A stretch of 63,292 nucleotides of DNA from the NCBI RefSeq assembly GCF_019459305.1, contig NZ_JAIBES010000035.1:1-63292 (forward strand). The letters run 5' to 3'. The stretch is from Sphingopyxis sp. Lineage in GTDB: Bacteria > Pseudomonadota > Alphaproteobacteria > Sphingomonadales > Sphingomonadaceae. The notes below the pieces were generated by a model, which was not told where the DNA came from, made no database searches, and worked only from the letters and a program-made list of their open reading frames with translations. Shown piece after piece: positions 10,400-19,931 of this stretch; position 1 is the first letter of the stretch, and each line of letters starts with the position of its first letter. The translations under genes were made by a program, and so were the position numbers.

Positions 10400-12430
10400 A
10401 TGACACCTCACGCCTATCGGGCGGCGCCCTTGCTGGCGCTCGCCTTCTCGCTCGTCCCTGTCGCGGCGCACGCCGCCGAGGCCGAAGCCGATCCGACGAT
10501 CATCGTCACCGCCCCCGAACTGACCAACGACGCCGAAGCGCGCGTCGCCAAGACCGCGGGCGGTGCCGATGTCGTCAGCCATCAGGATTATGCCGACAAG
10601 TCGATCGTCAGCTTGCGAGATACGCTCGCCTTTTCGCCCGGCGTCTATCTCCAGCCGCGCTATGGGCAGGAGGTCCGCATCTCGATCCGCGGATCGGGGC
10701 TGTCGCGCGGGTTCCATATGCGCGGGCTGACGCTGCTCCAGGACGGGGTGCCGATCAACCTGGCCGACGACAATGGCGATTTCCAGGAACTCGAGCCGAT
10801 CTTTTTTGACCATCTCGAAGTGTATCGCGGCGCGAATGCACTGCGCTTCGGGTCGGGGACTTTGGGTGGCGCGGTCAATGGCGTGACGCCGACCGGGCGG
10901 ACGGCCGAAGGCTTTTACCTGCGCGGCGATGTCGGCAGTTTCGACAGCTATCGCGGGCTGGTGTCGGCGGGCGTTGCCAGTCAGCGCGTCGATGCGTGGG
11001 CGGCGGTCAGCGCCGACACGTCGAGCGGCGACCGCGATCATGTGAATCGGCGCAGCTTTCGCTTTCACGGCAATGTCGGGCTGAAGCTGAGCGACGTCGT
11101 TTCGACGCGTTTCTATGCGAGCTATAACGACATCATGCAGCAAATCCCCGGCGCGCTGACCTTCAACCAGGCGCTGACCACCCCGCGCGTCGCCAGCGCG
11201 GCAGCCGTGGCGGGCGATCAGGCGCGCGACATCGTGTCGCTGCGGCTCCAGAACCGCACCACGTTCGACTGGGGGGCGTTCAAGCTCGACGTCGGCGGCT
11301 TCGTCAATGCGAAGTCGCTCTATCACCCGATCTTTCAGGTGATCGATCAGGACTCGCTCGATCTCGGCGGCTTCTTCCGCGCCGATTATGCCGCGGGGCC
11401 GGTCGAGGTCACGCTGGGCGGAGAGCTGCGCCGCGGCAGCACCGACGCGCGCCAATATGTCAATGTCGCGGGGCGGCGCGGCGCGCTGGTGTTCGATGCC
11501 GACCAGACCGCGCGCACCGCCAATGTCTATGGAGAGGTGCGCGTGCGACCGGTGGAGCAGCTGACCTTGATCGCGGGCGGCGTCTATGCCGACGGTTTCC
11601 GCAAGCGGCGGGTCAATGTGTCGACGTCGCGCGACGGCCGGATCGAATTCGACGCCTTTTCACCCAAGTTCGGCGTGCTGTTCGAGCCGAACGAAAATGT
11701 GCAATTCTTCGCCAATTACAGCCGCTCGGCGGAATTTCCCGGTTTTGGCGAAGTGTTCCAGACCATCGGCACTCCGCCGATCAGCCAGGTGGTGTCCACC
11801 ATCCGCCCGCAGCGCGCCTGGACGGCCGAGATCGGAACGCGCGGCAGGACCGGCATCGTCAGTTGGGATCTGGCGCTCTATCGCTCGACGCTGAAGGGCG
11901 AATTGCTGCAATTCACCACCAATGTCAGCATTCCTGCAGCGACCTTCAACGCCGACCGCACGCTGCATCAGGGGATTGAGGCGGCGCTGGAAATCGCGCC
12001 GACCGACTGGCTGCGGCTGCTGCAGGTCTATACGTACAGCGACTTCCGCTTCCGGAATGACAGCCAGTTCGGCGACAACCGCCTGCCGGTGGTGCCGAAA
12101 CATGTCTACCGTGCCGAGGCGCGGATCGGAAGCGACGCGCTGCACATTGCGCCGAATGTCGAGTGGGTGCCCAACGGTCCCTACGTCGATTACCGCAATC
12201 TGGTGCAAACGCCGGGCTATGCGTTGCTGGGCGTGACCGGCGGGGCGCGGATTGCCGAAGGGATCGACGCGTTTGTCGATGTCCGTAACATCACGGGCAA
12301 GAAGGCGATCGGCGACATCAGCGCGGTGATCACTGCCACGGCGCCGTCGGTGGTCACACCGGCCGCTTCGGCGATCTATTATCCGGTCGAGCGCCGCGCG
12401 GTGTCCGCCGGCATTCGCGCGCGCTTCTAA
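10400..12430 (+). CDS. TonB-dependent outer membrane receptor
   Basis: A 676-aa receptor with a signal peptide ending near AHA, a plug domain (ADVVSHQDY..., RISIRGSGLSRGFHMRGLTLLQDGVPINLADDNGDFQELEPI) and a 22-strand-type barrel ending in the terminal Phe of GIRARF. The plug resembles FecA-type siderophore receptors. A ferric chelate or another metal complex is likely. The PepSY protein 15 nt downstream and the DUF2946 gene upstream suggest import plus reduction of a metal. Confidence 0.9.
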   Translation: MTPHAYRAAPLLALAFSLVPVAAHAAEAEADPTIIVTAPELTNDAEARVAKTAGGADVVSHQDYADKSIVSLRDTLAFSPGVYLQPRYGQEVRISIRGSGLSRGFHMRGLTLLQDGVPINLADDNGDFQELEPIFFDHLEVYRGANALRFGSGTLGGAVNGVTPTGRTAEGFYLRGDVGSFDSYRGLVSAGVASQRVDAWAAVSADTSSGDRDHVNRRSFRFHGNVGLKLSDVVSTRFYASYNDIMQQIPGALTFNQALTTPRVASAAAVAGDQARDIVSLRLQNRTTFDWGAFKLDVGGFVNAKSLYHPIFQVIDQDSLDLGGFFRADYAAGPVEVTLGGELRRGSTDARQYVNVAGRRGALVFDADQTARTANVYGEVRVRPVEQLTLIAGGVYADGFRKRRVNVSTSRDGRIEFDAFSPKFGVLFEPNENVQFFANYSRSAEFPGFGEVFQTIGTPPISQVVSTIRPQRAWTAEIGTRGRTGIVSWDLALYRSTLKGELLQFTTNVSIPAATFNADRTLHQGIEAALEIAPTDWLRLLQVYTYSDFRFRNDSQFGDNRLPVVPKHVYRAEARIGSDALHIAPNVEWVPNGPYVDYRNLVQTPGYALLGVTGGARIAEGIDAFVDVRNITGKKAIGDISAVITATAPSVVTPAASAIYYPVERRAVSAGIRARF

Positions 12431-12445
12431 GCGAAAGGACAGGGG

Positions 12446-13798
12446 ATGACCGACATCAACCGGATTCCGCTCTATCGCACGATCTGGCGCTGGCATTTCT
12501 ATGCCGGGCTGTTCGTCATCCCTTTCATCGTCATGCTGTCGGTGACGGGGGCGGCCTATTTGTTCAAGCCGCAGCTCGACCGGTGGCAGGAAAGCGCGTG
12601 GCGCGGGCTGCCTACGGCAAAGCGGGTCGATGCCGATGCGCAGGTGAAGGCGGCGCTGACCGCCTTTCCCGGAGCAAGCTTCCATTATTATCGCGTGCCG
12701 GAGGCGCTGGGCGATGCGGCGATCGTCCATGTCGGCTTGCCGGACGGCGGTATGCGCGATGTGGCGGTGGCACCGCAGGGACAAGTGATCGGGTCAGCCA
12801 ATCCCGACGACCGCATTTCGGCGTGGTTGGCAAAGATCCATGGCAGCCTGTTGATCGGCAAGCCCGGCGGGATCATCGTCGAGCTGGCGGCGAGCTGGGC
12901 GATCGTCATGATCCTGACCGGGCTGTATCTGTGGTGGCCGCGCGGGCGCGGGATTGGGGGGGTGGTATGGCCGCGGCGGGGGCTGGGCGGGCGCACGGCG
13001 CTGCGCGACCTGCATGCCGTCACCGGTTTCTGGGTGTCAGGACTGGCGCTGGTGCTGCTGCTCACCGCGCTGCCGTGGACCGATGTCTGGGCGCAGGGCT
13101 TTCGCGCCGTGCGCGCCGAGATGGGGTGGGTACAGGGCGCGCAGGACTGGAAAAGCGGTGCGGCGGATCATTATGCGGCGCATGATCATAGTGCGATGGC
13201 CAAGGCGATGCCCGGGCCGGTCGCGGTCGGCGATGCGCCGCGCGTCCTGCTCGACCGCATCGTGCTGCGCGCGCGGAACGAGAATTTGCCCGCGCCGGTA
13301 ATCATCCAGCCGCCGGGGGCGCCGAACATGTTCGGGCCGCCCAATGGCGACACCTGGACGCTGACCACCCGGACGCAGAACCGGCCGCTGGTGCGCAAGG
13401 TGAGTTATGACGTCGTCACCGGGATCGAGGTGTCGCGCAGCGGCTTTGTCGACAAACATGTGATCGACCGCGTCGTCGGGATCGGCATCGCCTGGCATGA
13501 GGGGGCCTTGTTCGGGATCGTCAGCCAGTTGATCGGGGTGCTCACCGCGTTGATGCTGATGATTCTCGCCGTCTCCGGATTTCTGATGTGGCGCCGCCGC
13601 AAGCCCGACGATGCGCTGGGCGCCCCGCCGCTGCCGCGCGATCCGGCGAAGCTTAAAGGGGTTGCGGCGATCATCTTGGCGCTGGCTGCGCTGCTGCCGT
13701 TGCTCGCGGCCTCGCTGATCTTGCTATGGATCGTCGATCGGCTCATCATCCCGCGCCTTCCGCGCGCCGCGCGTTGGTTGGGAATGGCGCGCGCGTAA
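12446..13798 (+). CDS. PepSY-associated transmembrane protein
   Basis: A 450-aa inner-membrane protein with the PepSY_TM architecture: an N-terminal helix with WRWHFYAGLFVIPF, a soluble part, a paired-helix region (AKIHGSLLIGKPGGIIVELAASWAIVMILTGLYLWWPRG, LHAVTGFWVSGLALVLL), and C-terminal helices (LMMILAVSGFLMWRRR). Such proteins accompany siderophore receptors and some are thought to reduce iron at the inner membrane. AAAGGACAGGGG lies just before the ATG. It is clearly co-transcribed with the receptor. Confidence 0.87.
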   Translation: MTDINRIPLYRTIWRWHFYAGLFVIPFIVMLSVTGAAYLFKPQLDRWQESAWRGLPTAKRVDADAQVKAALTAFPGASFHYYRVPEALGDAAIVHVGLPDGGMRDVAVAPQGQVIGSANPDDRISAWLAKIHGSLLIGKPGGIIVELAASWAIVMILTGLYLWWPRGRGIGGVVWPRRGLGGRTALRDLHAVTGFWVSGLALVLLLTALPWTDVWAQGFRAVRAEMGWVQGAQDWKSGAADHYAAHDHSAMAKAMPGPVAVGDAPRVLLDRIVLRARNENLPAPVIIQPPGAPNMFGPPNGDTWTLTTRTQNRPLVRKVSYDVVTGIEVSRSGFVDKHVIDRVVGIGIAWHEGALFGIVSQLIGVLTALMLMILAVSGFLMWRRRKPDDALGAPPLPRDPAKLKGVAAIILALAALLPLLAASLILLWIVDRLIIPRLPRAARWLGMARA

Positions 13799-13799
13799 G

Positions 13800-13817
13800 T
13801 GGTTTCTTTTGAAACCA
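13800..13817. promoter_or_regulatory. Perfect 7-bp hairpin/palindrome upstream of phhA
   Basis: TGGTTTC-TTTT-GAAACCA sits between the PepSY stop and the phhA start. There is no T-tract after it, so it could be either a weak terminator or a regulator site. It does not match the TyrR/PhhR box TGTAAA-N6-TTTACA. Confidence 0.4.
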
Positions 13818-13838
13818 GTTCATGTTAGGTCGCAGCTT

Positions 13839-14708
13839 ATGAAAGACGGCTTTACCCATGTCCACGCAACGCCGCCGCCGGGTGCCGCGGCCGACTGGAC
13901 GATTTCGCAAAATTGGGACGCGTTTACCGCCGCCGAACATGCGATGTGGGACAAGCTGTTCGCGCGCCAGTCGGCGATGCTGCCCGGACGCGCGTCGGAC
14001 GCGTTCCTGCGCGGGATCGACGTGCTGAAGCTCGAAAAGCCGGGGATTCCGGACTATCGCGAGCTGAATGCGCGGCTGATGGCGGCGACCGGGTGGCAGG
14101 TGGTCGCGGTGCCGGGACTCGTCCCTGACGATGTGTTTTTCGACCATCTGGCGAACCGGCGCTTTCCCGCGGGCAATTTCATCCGCACCCCCGAGCAGCT
14201 CGATTATTTGCAGGAACCCGACGTGTTCCACGACGTGTTCGGTCATGTCCCGATGCTCGCCGACCCGGTGTTCGCCGATTATATGGTCGCCTATGGCGAG
14301 GGTGGGCTGCGCAGCCTGAAGTTCGATGCGCTAAAGCAGCTGGCGCGGCTGTACTGGTACACAGTCGAATTCGGGCTGATCCGCGAGGCGGGCGGCCTGC
14401 GCATCTATGGCGCTGGGATCGTATCCTCCTATGCAGAAAGTGTGTTCGCGCTGGACAGCGACAGCCCGAACCGGATCGGGTTCGACCTCGCGCGGGTGAT
14501 GCGGACCGATTACCGGATCGACGATTTTCAGCAAAATTACTTCGTCATCGACAGTCTGGACCAGCTGCTCGACACGACGGTGAACACCGATTTTGCGCCG
14601 CTTTACGCCGCCAATGACGCGCTGCCGCCGATTGCGATTGCAGATATCTTGCCGGATGACGAAGTCGTCACGCGTGGCACGCAGGATTACGCGACGGCGA
14701 AAGCCTGA
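13839..14708 (+). CDS. phhA: Phenylalanine 4-monooxygenase
   Basis: A 289-aa bacterial-type phenylalanine hydroxylase, making tyrosine with tetrahydropterin and oxygen. The iron-binding residues are visible: H131 and H136 in the FHDVFGH block and E177 in WYTVEFGL. Other family blocks are YRELNARLMAATGW and PEQLDYLQEPDVFHDVFGH. The ATG at 13839 is preferred to an upstream TTG at 13809 that lies within a hairpin. The pterin cofactor may come from the folB/SDR pair at 44-45 kb, though this is only a functional link. Confidence 0.95.
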   Translation: MKDGFTHVHATPPPGAAADWTISQNWDAFTAAEHAMWDKLFARQSAMLPGRASDAFLRGIDVLKLEKPGIPDYRELNARLMAATGWQVVAVPGLVPDDVFFDHLANRRFPAGNFIRTPEQLDYLQEPDVFHDVFGHVPMLADPVFADYMVAYGEGGLRSLKFDALKQLARLYWYTVEFGLIREAGGLRIYGAGIVSSYAESVFALDSDSPNRIGFDLARVMRTDYRIDDFQQNYFVIDSLDQLLDTTVNTDFAPLYAANDALPPIAIADILPDDEVVTRGTQDYATAKA

Positions 14709-14717
14709 TGAACCATC

Positions 14718-14741
14718 TCCTCCCGCAAGGGGGAGCGGAAT
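14718..14741. repeat. Short hairpin between convergent phhA and prmA
   Basis: ctcctcccgcaagggggag forms a GC-rich stem-loop related to family R3. It lies between two convergent stops, so it may terminate on both strands. Confidence 0.4.
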
Positions 14742-14742
14742 G

Positions 14743-15711
14743 CTACCAGCTCCCGAAACTCGCATCCGCCGGGTCGGCGCGGTGGAAAGCGCGTTCCTTG
14801 CGGCGCCAGCCATAGCGGCGGCGTTTGACCAGCAGCAGGCATGGCCATTCGGAGCTGCCGCCGCGCGCGGCGAGGCGGAAACCTTGCGCGCGGTAGGCCG
14901 CGAGCACGGGTTCCATCTGGCGCGCGATCAGTCCGGCGAGGATGGCATGGCCGCCGGGCGCGGTGGCGACCGCGATGTCGGGAGCGAGAGTGATCAGCGG
15001 CCCGGCGAGGATATTGGCGATGACGAGATCATAAGGTGCGCGGTGGCGGATCGCCGGATGGTCGGTCCCCGGCGCGACCTCGAGCGTCAGCGCGCCGCTC
15101 CCGCGGCCAAGTGGCACGTGGTTGATCGCGGCGTTATCGCGGGTGACGAAAATGCTGGCGGGGTCGATGTCCGATGCAATCGTCCGCGCTGCCGGCCATA
15201 AGGCCATTGCCGCAAAGGCGAGCAGGCCGGTGCCGGTACCTATGTCGGCGATGTCGCGCGGTGCGATGCCCTTGCGCTTCAGTCGGTCGAGCATCGCGAG
15301 GCAGCCCGCGGTGGTATCGTGGCCGCCGGTGCCAAACGCTTGGCTTGCGTCGATCAGGAAGGGCGTGGTGCCGGGCGGGACGCGGTCGGCGTAACTGCTG
15401 GTGTGGACGAAGAAGCGGCCCGCCTGTACGGGTTCGAGTCCCTGCTGCGACAGCGTGACCCAATCCTGTTCGACCAACTGTTCGACGATTGGCTTATGGC
15501 CTTTCGCGCTCGGCACGAGCGACTGGAGCAGGCTCAGCAGGGCCGCTCCGGGCTTGTCGTCCATATAGGCGTCGAGCTGCCACAGCCCCGCATCCTCATC
15601 AATTTCGCGCGTCACCACAACCGGCGGCTCGGCCAGCGCATCGAGCGGCGAGCCGTCCGACACAGCTTCGGCCTCGGCGCGGGTGCAGGGGAGCGAGATC
15701 AGCCAGCTCAT
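14743..15711 (-). CDS. prmA: Ribosomal protein L11 methyltransferase
   Basis: A 322-aa SAM-dependent enzyme that methylates ribosomal protein L11. It shows the PrmA-specific block ASQAFGTGGHDTT, the SAM-binding IADIGTGTGLLAFAAMALWPA, SDIDPASI and the catalytic-loop motif VIANILAGPL. The N-terminal substrate-binding part is short but present. The C-terminal 25 residues (RRRYGWRRKERAF...) are basic and may be lineage-specific. Confidence 0.93.
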   Translation of the reverse strand: MSWLISLPCTRAEAEAVSDGSPLDALAEPPVVVTREIDEDAGLWQLDAYMDDKPGAALLSLLQSLVPSAKGHKPIVEQLVEQDWVTLSQQGLEPVQAGRFFVHTSSYADRVPPGTTPFLIDASQAFGTGGHDTTAGCLAMLDRLKRKGIAPRDIADIGTGTGLLAFAAMALWPAARTIASDIDPASIFVTRDNAAINHVPLGRGSGALTLEVAPGTDHPAIRHRAPYDLVIANILAGPLITLAPDIAVATAPGGHAILAGLIARQMEPVLAAYRAQGFRLAARGGSSEWPCLLLVKRRRYGWRRKERAFHRADPADASFGSW

Positions 15712-15739
15712 TTGTGTCGCGCCGTGATGACAAAAATGC

Positions 15740-15825
15740 TGTTTCCCTGCGAAGGCAGGGACCCATCACCGGTCGTTTCGGATTTCGGCGGCGGGAGATG
15801 GACCCCCACCTTCGCGGGGGAACAA
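15740..15825. repeat. CCTTCGCNGGG-type inverted repeat (family R2b)
   Basis: tttccctgcgaaggcagggacccatcacc faces ggagatggacccccaccttcgcgggg. A relative is at 45617-45722, which shares the CCCATCACC segment. Confidence 0.6.
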
Positions 15826-15840
15826 CCCTGATTTTGTCGC

Positions 15841-16533
15841 TTAGCGCACATAGCTGGCGCCGTTGACGTCGAGGACCGCGCCGGTCATCGACGCGGGCGC
15901 GTCGATAGCGCACCAGCGCGCCATTTCGGCGACCTCCTCCGGCATCGCGACGCGGCCCAACGGAATGTCGGCGAGCAATTTGTCTCCGTCGCGGCTGGCC
16001 AGATAGTCGTCGGCCATGCCGGTCATCGTGAAACCGGGGCAGATCGCAAAGGCGAGGATATTGTCAGCGGCATAGGCGCGCGCGATCGTCTTGGTCATTG
16101 CGACCATGCCCGCTTTTGACGCGGCATAATGCCAGTGCGCCGGGCTGTCGCCGCGGTGCGCGGCGCGGCTGGCGATGTTGACGATGCGGCCTGCGGCCTG
16201 GCGTTCTTGCCAATGGAGGACGGCGCGGCGGCAGAGGTCGGCGCTGGCGGTCAGATTGATCTGCTGCGTGCGGTTCCAGTTTTCCAGCCAGTCGGCGTCG
16301 GTGTTGTCGAGCGGGCTGGCCTCAAAGATTCCGGCATTGTTGATCAGCACGTTTATGCGGCCGTCGAGCCGGTCGAGGCTGGCCTGCCACAGGCGGGCGG
16401 GGGCCGCCGGGTCGGCGAGGTCTCCGTCGGCGCTGGAAAGCGCGACGATTTTTGTGGCGGCCGAAGTCAGCGCGGCGGCGATCGCGGCGCCGATGCCGCG
16501 GCTGGCGCCGGTGATCAGAATGTGGGTTTGCAT
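15841..16533 (-). CDS. SDR-family oxidoreductase
   Basis: A 230-aa classical short-chain dehydrogenase similar to FabG. It has the nucleotide-binding TGASRGIG (residues 8-15), NNAG, the catalytic serine region NIASRAAH, YAASK and the PGFTMTGM loop. The substrate cannot be deduced. It stands alone, separated from prmA by a repeat. Confidence 0.88.
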   Translation of the reverse strand: MQTHILITGASRGIGAAIAAALTSAATKIVALSSADGDLADPAAPARLWQASLDRLDGRINVLINNAGIFEASPLDNTDADWLENWNRTQQINLTASADLCRRAVLHWQERQAAGRIVNIASRAAHRGDSPAHWHYAASKAGMVAMTKTIARAYAADNILAFAICPGFTMTGMADDYLASRDGDKLLADIPLGRVAMPEEVAEMARWCAIDAPASMTGAVLDVNGASYVR

Positions 16534-16591
16534 GGGGTGGCTTTAGGCAGCGCGGCTGCCCTTGCCAAGTTGCAGCGATGTCATACGTTAT

Positions 16592-16670
16592 CGTCATCCC
16601 GGCGAAGGCCGGGATCTCGCCGGTGCGTCAGCTGGCGAGGGTAAGACGCCGGCCTTCGCCGGGGTGAACG
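16592..16670. repeat. CGTCATCCCGGCGAAGG-type inverted repeat (family R2)
   Basis: CGTCATCCCGGCGAAGGCCGGGATCTCGCCGG faces ggccttcgccggggtgaacg. A close copy lies at 36371-36448. Confidence 0.75.
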
Positions 16671-16689
16671 AGAAGGGTGGATTGTGCGG

Positions 16690-18042
16690 TTACGCCACCC
16701 GGCGGCTGAACTCGCTCGCGGCCTGTTCCAGCTGCTGCAAGCGCCCGCCCATCTTGCCGAATTCTTGGCTCAGCACGCTGATTTCGCTCGCGACCATGCC
16801 CGAATCGTTGCGGATGCTGGCGATCGTCGACGACATGCTGTCCGCGGCAAGCGCGGTTTCGTCGACGGCGGCGGTGATCGAAGTAACCGTCTGTGCCTGC
16901 GCATCCATCGCGTCGCGAATGCGTTGCGCCGATTGCTGGACCTCGACGATCGTCGCCTGGATCGACTGGTTGGCGGAAACCGACCCGCGCGTCGCTTGCT
17001 GGATCGCAGTGATCTTGCCCGCAATGTCGTCGGTCGCGCGGGCGGTTTCGTTGGCGAGGCTTTTGACTTCCTGCGCCACGACAGCAAAGCCGCGCCCCGA
17101 CTCGCCCGCGCGCGCGGCCTCGATCGTGGCGTTCAGCGCGAGCAGGTTAGTCTGGCCCGCGATCTCGCGGATCAGACCCAGGATCGATTCGATCGATTCG
17201 GCGTGGTGCGACAGTGTTTCCGACATCGCGACGGCTTCGCCTGCTTGTTCGGAGGCGCGGGTGGCAACGCTCGCCGATGCCTCGACCTCGCTGCGCGCAT
17301 CCTCGATCGCGCGGATCAGTCCGGCGGCGGTCGAGGCGGCTTCGCGCATCGCCATCGCCGATTGTTCGGATGCGGCGGCGACTTCGCTGGTCTTGGCGAT
17401 CATGCCTTTCGCCGCCTGGTCGGCGGAGGCGGCCTGTTTGGCGAGCTGTTCGCGCACCCCGTCGGTGTCCTGCACCAGCGAGGCGATCGAGCGGTCGAAA
17501 TCGCCCGCGAGCGACTGGCGTTCGCTGGAGATCACTGCGCGATCGAGCTTTTCAGCATAACGCTGCATAATGTCGAATTCGAGCAAGGCCAGCCGGTTTA
17601 CCGCGCTGGTCAGCCGCGTCAGGCGCGCCGCATCGTCGATGCAGGCGGCAACAACATATTCGATGGTCAGGCGCTGGCTTTCGGCAATGCACGACATGAC
17701 CGAGGCAAGCGGCAATTTGACCCGCCGCGCCATATGCGCGTTCTGGCACGCGATCGTTGCGACTTCCTGTCCGGCGGCGTCGGCATATTTGACTTCGGAG
17801 TGGCGCGCGCTGCCGCGCACATAGGATTCGAGAAGTTCGCCTTCGACTGCGCGTTCGACACTGGGCAGCGCATTGAACGCGTCCCAATAGGCACGGGCGA
17901 CGGCTTCTTCGCGCCCGGCGATGATCGTGTAGATCTCGGCGGCATTGGCGGCAAGCTGGCCGTCGAGGTCGTAATAGGGGAAGCGGTCGGCCATCGAAAT
18001 CGGGTCGATTTGCTGCTTATGAATCGGATTTTCCTTCACCAT
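16690..18042 (-). CDS. Soluble methyl-accepting chemotaxis protein with a globin-like sensor
   Basis: A 450-aa receptor without transmembrane segments. Residues 1-170 look like a globin-coupled sensor, with H103 ([18 protein letters not shown]) in the expected proximal-His context. Residues 180-450 form the signalling domain, with the hairpin tip [38 protein letters not shown]. It probably senses oxygen or a similar gas and signals to CheA. No che genes are nearby. Whether haem is bound is inference from one motif. Confidence 0.83.
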   Translation of the reverse strand: MVKENPIHKQQIDPISMADRFPYYDLDGQLAANAAEIYTIIAGREEAVARAYWDAFNALPSVERAVEGELLESYVRGSARHSEVKYADAAGQEVATIACQNAHMARRVKLPLASVMSCIAESQRLTIEYVVAACIDDAARLTRLTSAVNRLALLEFDIMQRYAEKLDRAVISSERQSLAGDFDRSIASLVQDTDGVREQLAKQAASADQAAKGMIAKTSEVAAASEQSAMAMREAASTAAGLIRAIEDARSEVEASASVATRASEQAGEAVAMSETLSHHAESIESILGLIREIAGQTNLLALNATIEAARAGESGRGFAVVAQEVKSLANETARATDDIAGKITAIQQATRGSVSANQSIQATIVEVQQSAQRIRDAMDAQAQTVTSITAAVDETALAADSMSSTIASIRNDSGMVASEISVLSQEFGKMGGRLQQLEQAASEFSRRVA

Positions 18043-18168
18043 GATCCTGCTTCCCTGATCGATCCCGACGCACGAGTCTGGCGCCCGCCTGTCGTCCGCA
18101 AAACATATGACCCGGCTATGCGGTGCTTTTGGTAAATTGCGCGTTAACCAGCACCGCGTTTTTCGCGG

Positions 18169-18642
18169 CTAGTGCGCCTCGCCCGCAGGAACCGGATAGC
18201 CCTCGAACGCCTTGATCGTGCGCAGTGCAAAGGCGCTGTGCATGGCCGCGACCCCGGGCAGGCGCGAAAGGCAGTGGCGGTGCAGCCGGTCGAAATCGGC
18301 GACGTTTCGCGCCGCGACGCGTAGTCGGTAATCGGACGCGCCCGACAAAAGCTGGCATTCGAGGATCTCGTCGAAGCTTTTGACCGCGCTTTCGAACGCG
18401 GTCAGCGCCTCTTCGCTCTGCGACGTCAGGCTGATGTCGACGAACACATCAAGCCCGAGACCGATGCGCTCGGGCGCAAGGCGCGCGGTATAGCCGGTGA
18501 TGATCCCCGAAGCCTCCAATGCGCGGATGCGGCGGTGGCACGCCGACGCCGACAAGCCGACCGCTTCGCCCAGCTCGGCGGCGGGGCGCGGACCACCGCG
18601 TTGCAGCAAGTCGAGGAGCTTGCGGTCGATTCGATCAATCAT
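18169..18642 (-). CDS. Lrp/AsnC-family regulator, probable controller of ald
   Basis: A 157-aa Lrp-type protein: N-terminal HTH (DRKLLDLLQRGGPRPAAELGEAVGLSASACHRRIRALEASGIITGYTARL), then the RAM ligand domain (DVFVDISLTSQ...). It is divergent from ald across a 159-bp gap with a near-perfect palindrome. Lrp-type genes beside ald usually activate it in response to alanine or leucine. Confidence 0.9.
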   Translation of the reverse strand: MIDRIDRKLLDLLQRGGPRPAAELGEAVGLSASACHRRIRALEASGIITGYTARLAPERIGLGLDVFVDISLTSQSEEALTAFESAVKSFDEILECQLLSGASDYRLRVAARNVADFDRLHRHCLSRLPGVAAMHSAFALRTIKAFEGYPVPAGEAH

Positions 18643-18663
18643 TGTGCGTCCTTGGCAAGTTTA

Positions 18664-18680
18664 GCGCAAAATTTGTGCGC
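18664..18680. promoter_or_regulatory. Candidate Lrp operator in the lrp-ald intergenic region
   Basis: GCGCAAAATTTGTGCGC is a 17-bp palindrome with one mismatched pair. It has the AT-rich centre and flanks expected for Lrp-type sites, and lies 22 bp upstream of the lrp start codon. Confidence 0.55.
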
Positions 18681-18801
18681 GTTTGTCGCGAAATCAGCGA
18701 TGATATGCAAGCACCTCGCGCGCTGTTTCTGCTATCAGGCGCAGCATGAACGACGCGGCGCCGGGACAGCGCGACCGGCGGCGAACCAATGGAGAGCGAC
18801 C

Positions 18802-19917
18802 ATGATCATCGGCACCCCCAAGGAAATCAAGAATCACGAATATCGTGTCGGGCTGACCCCCGAAAGCGCGCGCGAACTCAGCGCGCATGGCCACCGCGTG
18901 CTCGTGCAGACCGGCGCCGGCGAGGGCATCGGCGCACACGACCGCTATTATGTCGAGGCGGGCGCCGAGATCGTTCAGACGGCCGAAGAGATTTTCGCGA
19001 CCTGCGACATGGTGGTGAAGGTCAAGGAACCGCAGTCCGGCGAGCGCGCAATGCTCCGCGAGGGGCAGATCCTCTATACCTATCTCCACCTTGCGCCCGA
19101 TCCCGATCAGACGCGCGACCTGATGAAATCGGGCGCTGTGTGCATCGCCTATGAAACCGTCACCAGCCCGCACGGCGGCCTGCCGCTGTTAAAGCCGATG
19201 AGCCAGGTTGCGGGGCGCATGTCGATCCAGGCCGGCGCGACCGCGCTCGAAAAGGCGCATGGCGGTCGCGGCGTGCTGCTCGGCGGCGTTCCCGGCGTCG
19301 CGCCGGGCAAGGTGTGCGTGATCGGCGGTGGCGTCGTCGGCTTCAACGCGGCGCAGATGGCGGCGGGCCTCGGCGCCGACGTCACCATCCTCGACCGCGA
19401 CCCCGAAGTGCTCGAACGCGTCGGTACTTTCTTTGAATCGCGCGCCAAGACGCGCTTTTCGAACCGTGCCAATCTGGCCGAATGCGTCGCCGAGGCCGAT
19501 TTGGTCATTGGCGCGGTTCTGATCCCCGGCGCCGAAGCGCCCAAGCTCGTCACGCGCGAGATGCTCGGCACGATGCAGGCGGGCTCGGTGCTCGTCGACG
19601 TCGCGATCGATCAGGGCGGCTGTTTCGAAACCAGCCATGCGACGACCCACGCCGACCCGACCTATGTCGTCGACGGCATCGTTCACTATGCGGTCGCCAA
19701 CATGCCCGGCGCGGTCGCCCGCACCAGCACCTATGCGCTCAACAATGTCACTTTGCCGCACGCGCTGCGCATTGCCGATCTGGGCTGGAAGGAAGCTTTG
19801 CGACGGGACGTGCATCTTGCGCAGGGTTTGAACGTATGGAATGGCAAGGTGACGTTCGAAGCCGTAGCGGAAGCGATCGGAACCGATTATGTGTCTGTTG
19901 AGCAGGCACTCGCCTGA
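18802..19917 (+). CDS. ald: Alanine dehydrogenase
   Basis: A 371-aa enzyme of exact family length that interconverts L-alanine with pyruvate and ammonia using NAD. Substrate residues K75 and H96 are present (KVKEPQ, YLHLAPD), as are the Rossmann loop [28 protein letters not shown] and the signature [39 protein letters not shown]. The start at 18802 follows GGAGAG; the longer open frame overlaps the regulator's gene and is not used. Confidence 0.96.
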   Translation: MIIGTPKEIKNHEYRVGLTPESARELSAHGHRVLVQTGAGEGIGAHDRYYVEAGAEIVQTAEEIFATCDMVVKVKEPQSGERAMLREGQILYTYLHLAPDPDQTRDLMKSGAVCIAYETVTSPHGGLPLLKPMSQVAGRMSIQAGATALEKAHGGRGVLLGGVPGVAPGKVCVIGGGVVGFNAAQMAAGLGADVTILDRDPEVLERVGTFFESRAKTRFSNRANLAECVAEADLVIGAVLIPGAEAPKLVTREMLGTMQAGSVLVDVAIDQGGCFETSHATTHADPTYVVDGIVHYAVANMPGAVARTSTYALNNVTLPHALRIADLGWKEALRRDVHLAQGLNVWNGKVTFEAVAEAIGTDYVSVEQALA

Positions 19918-19931
19918 ATACAAGGACATAA

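Noticed and set aside
16684..18135. Long open frame antisense to the chemoreceptor gene
   Set aside because: It is rich in Arg, Gly and Asp with no recognisable motif and mirrors a true coding frame on the other strand, a common effect of high GC.
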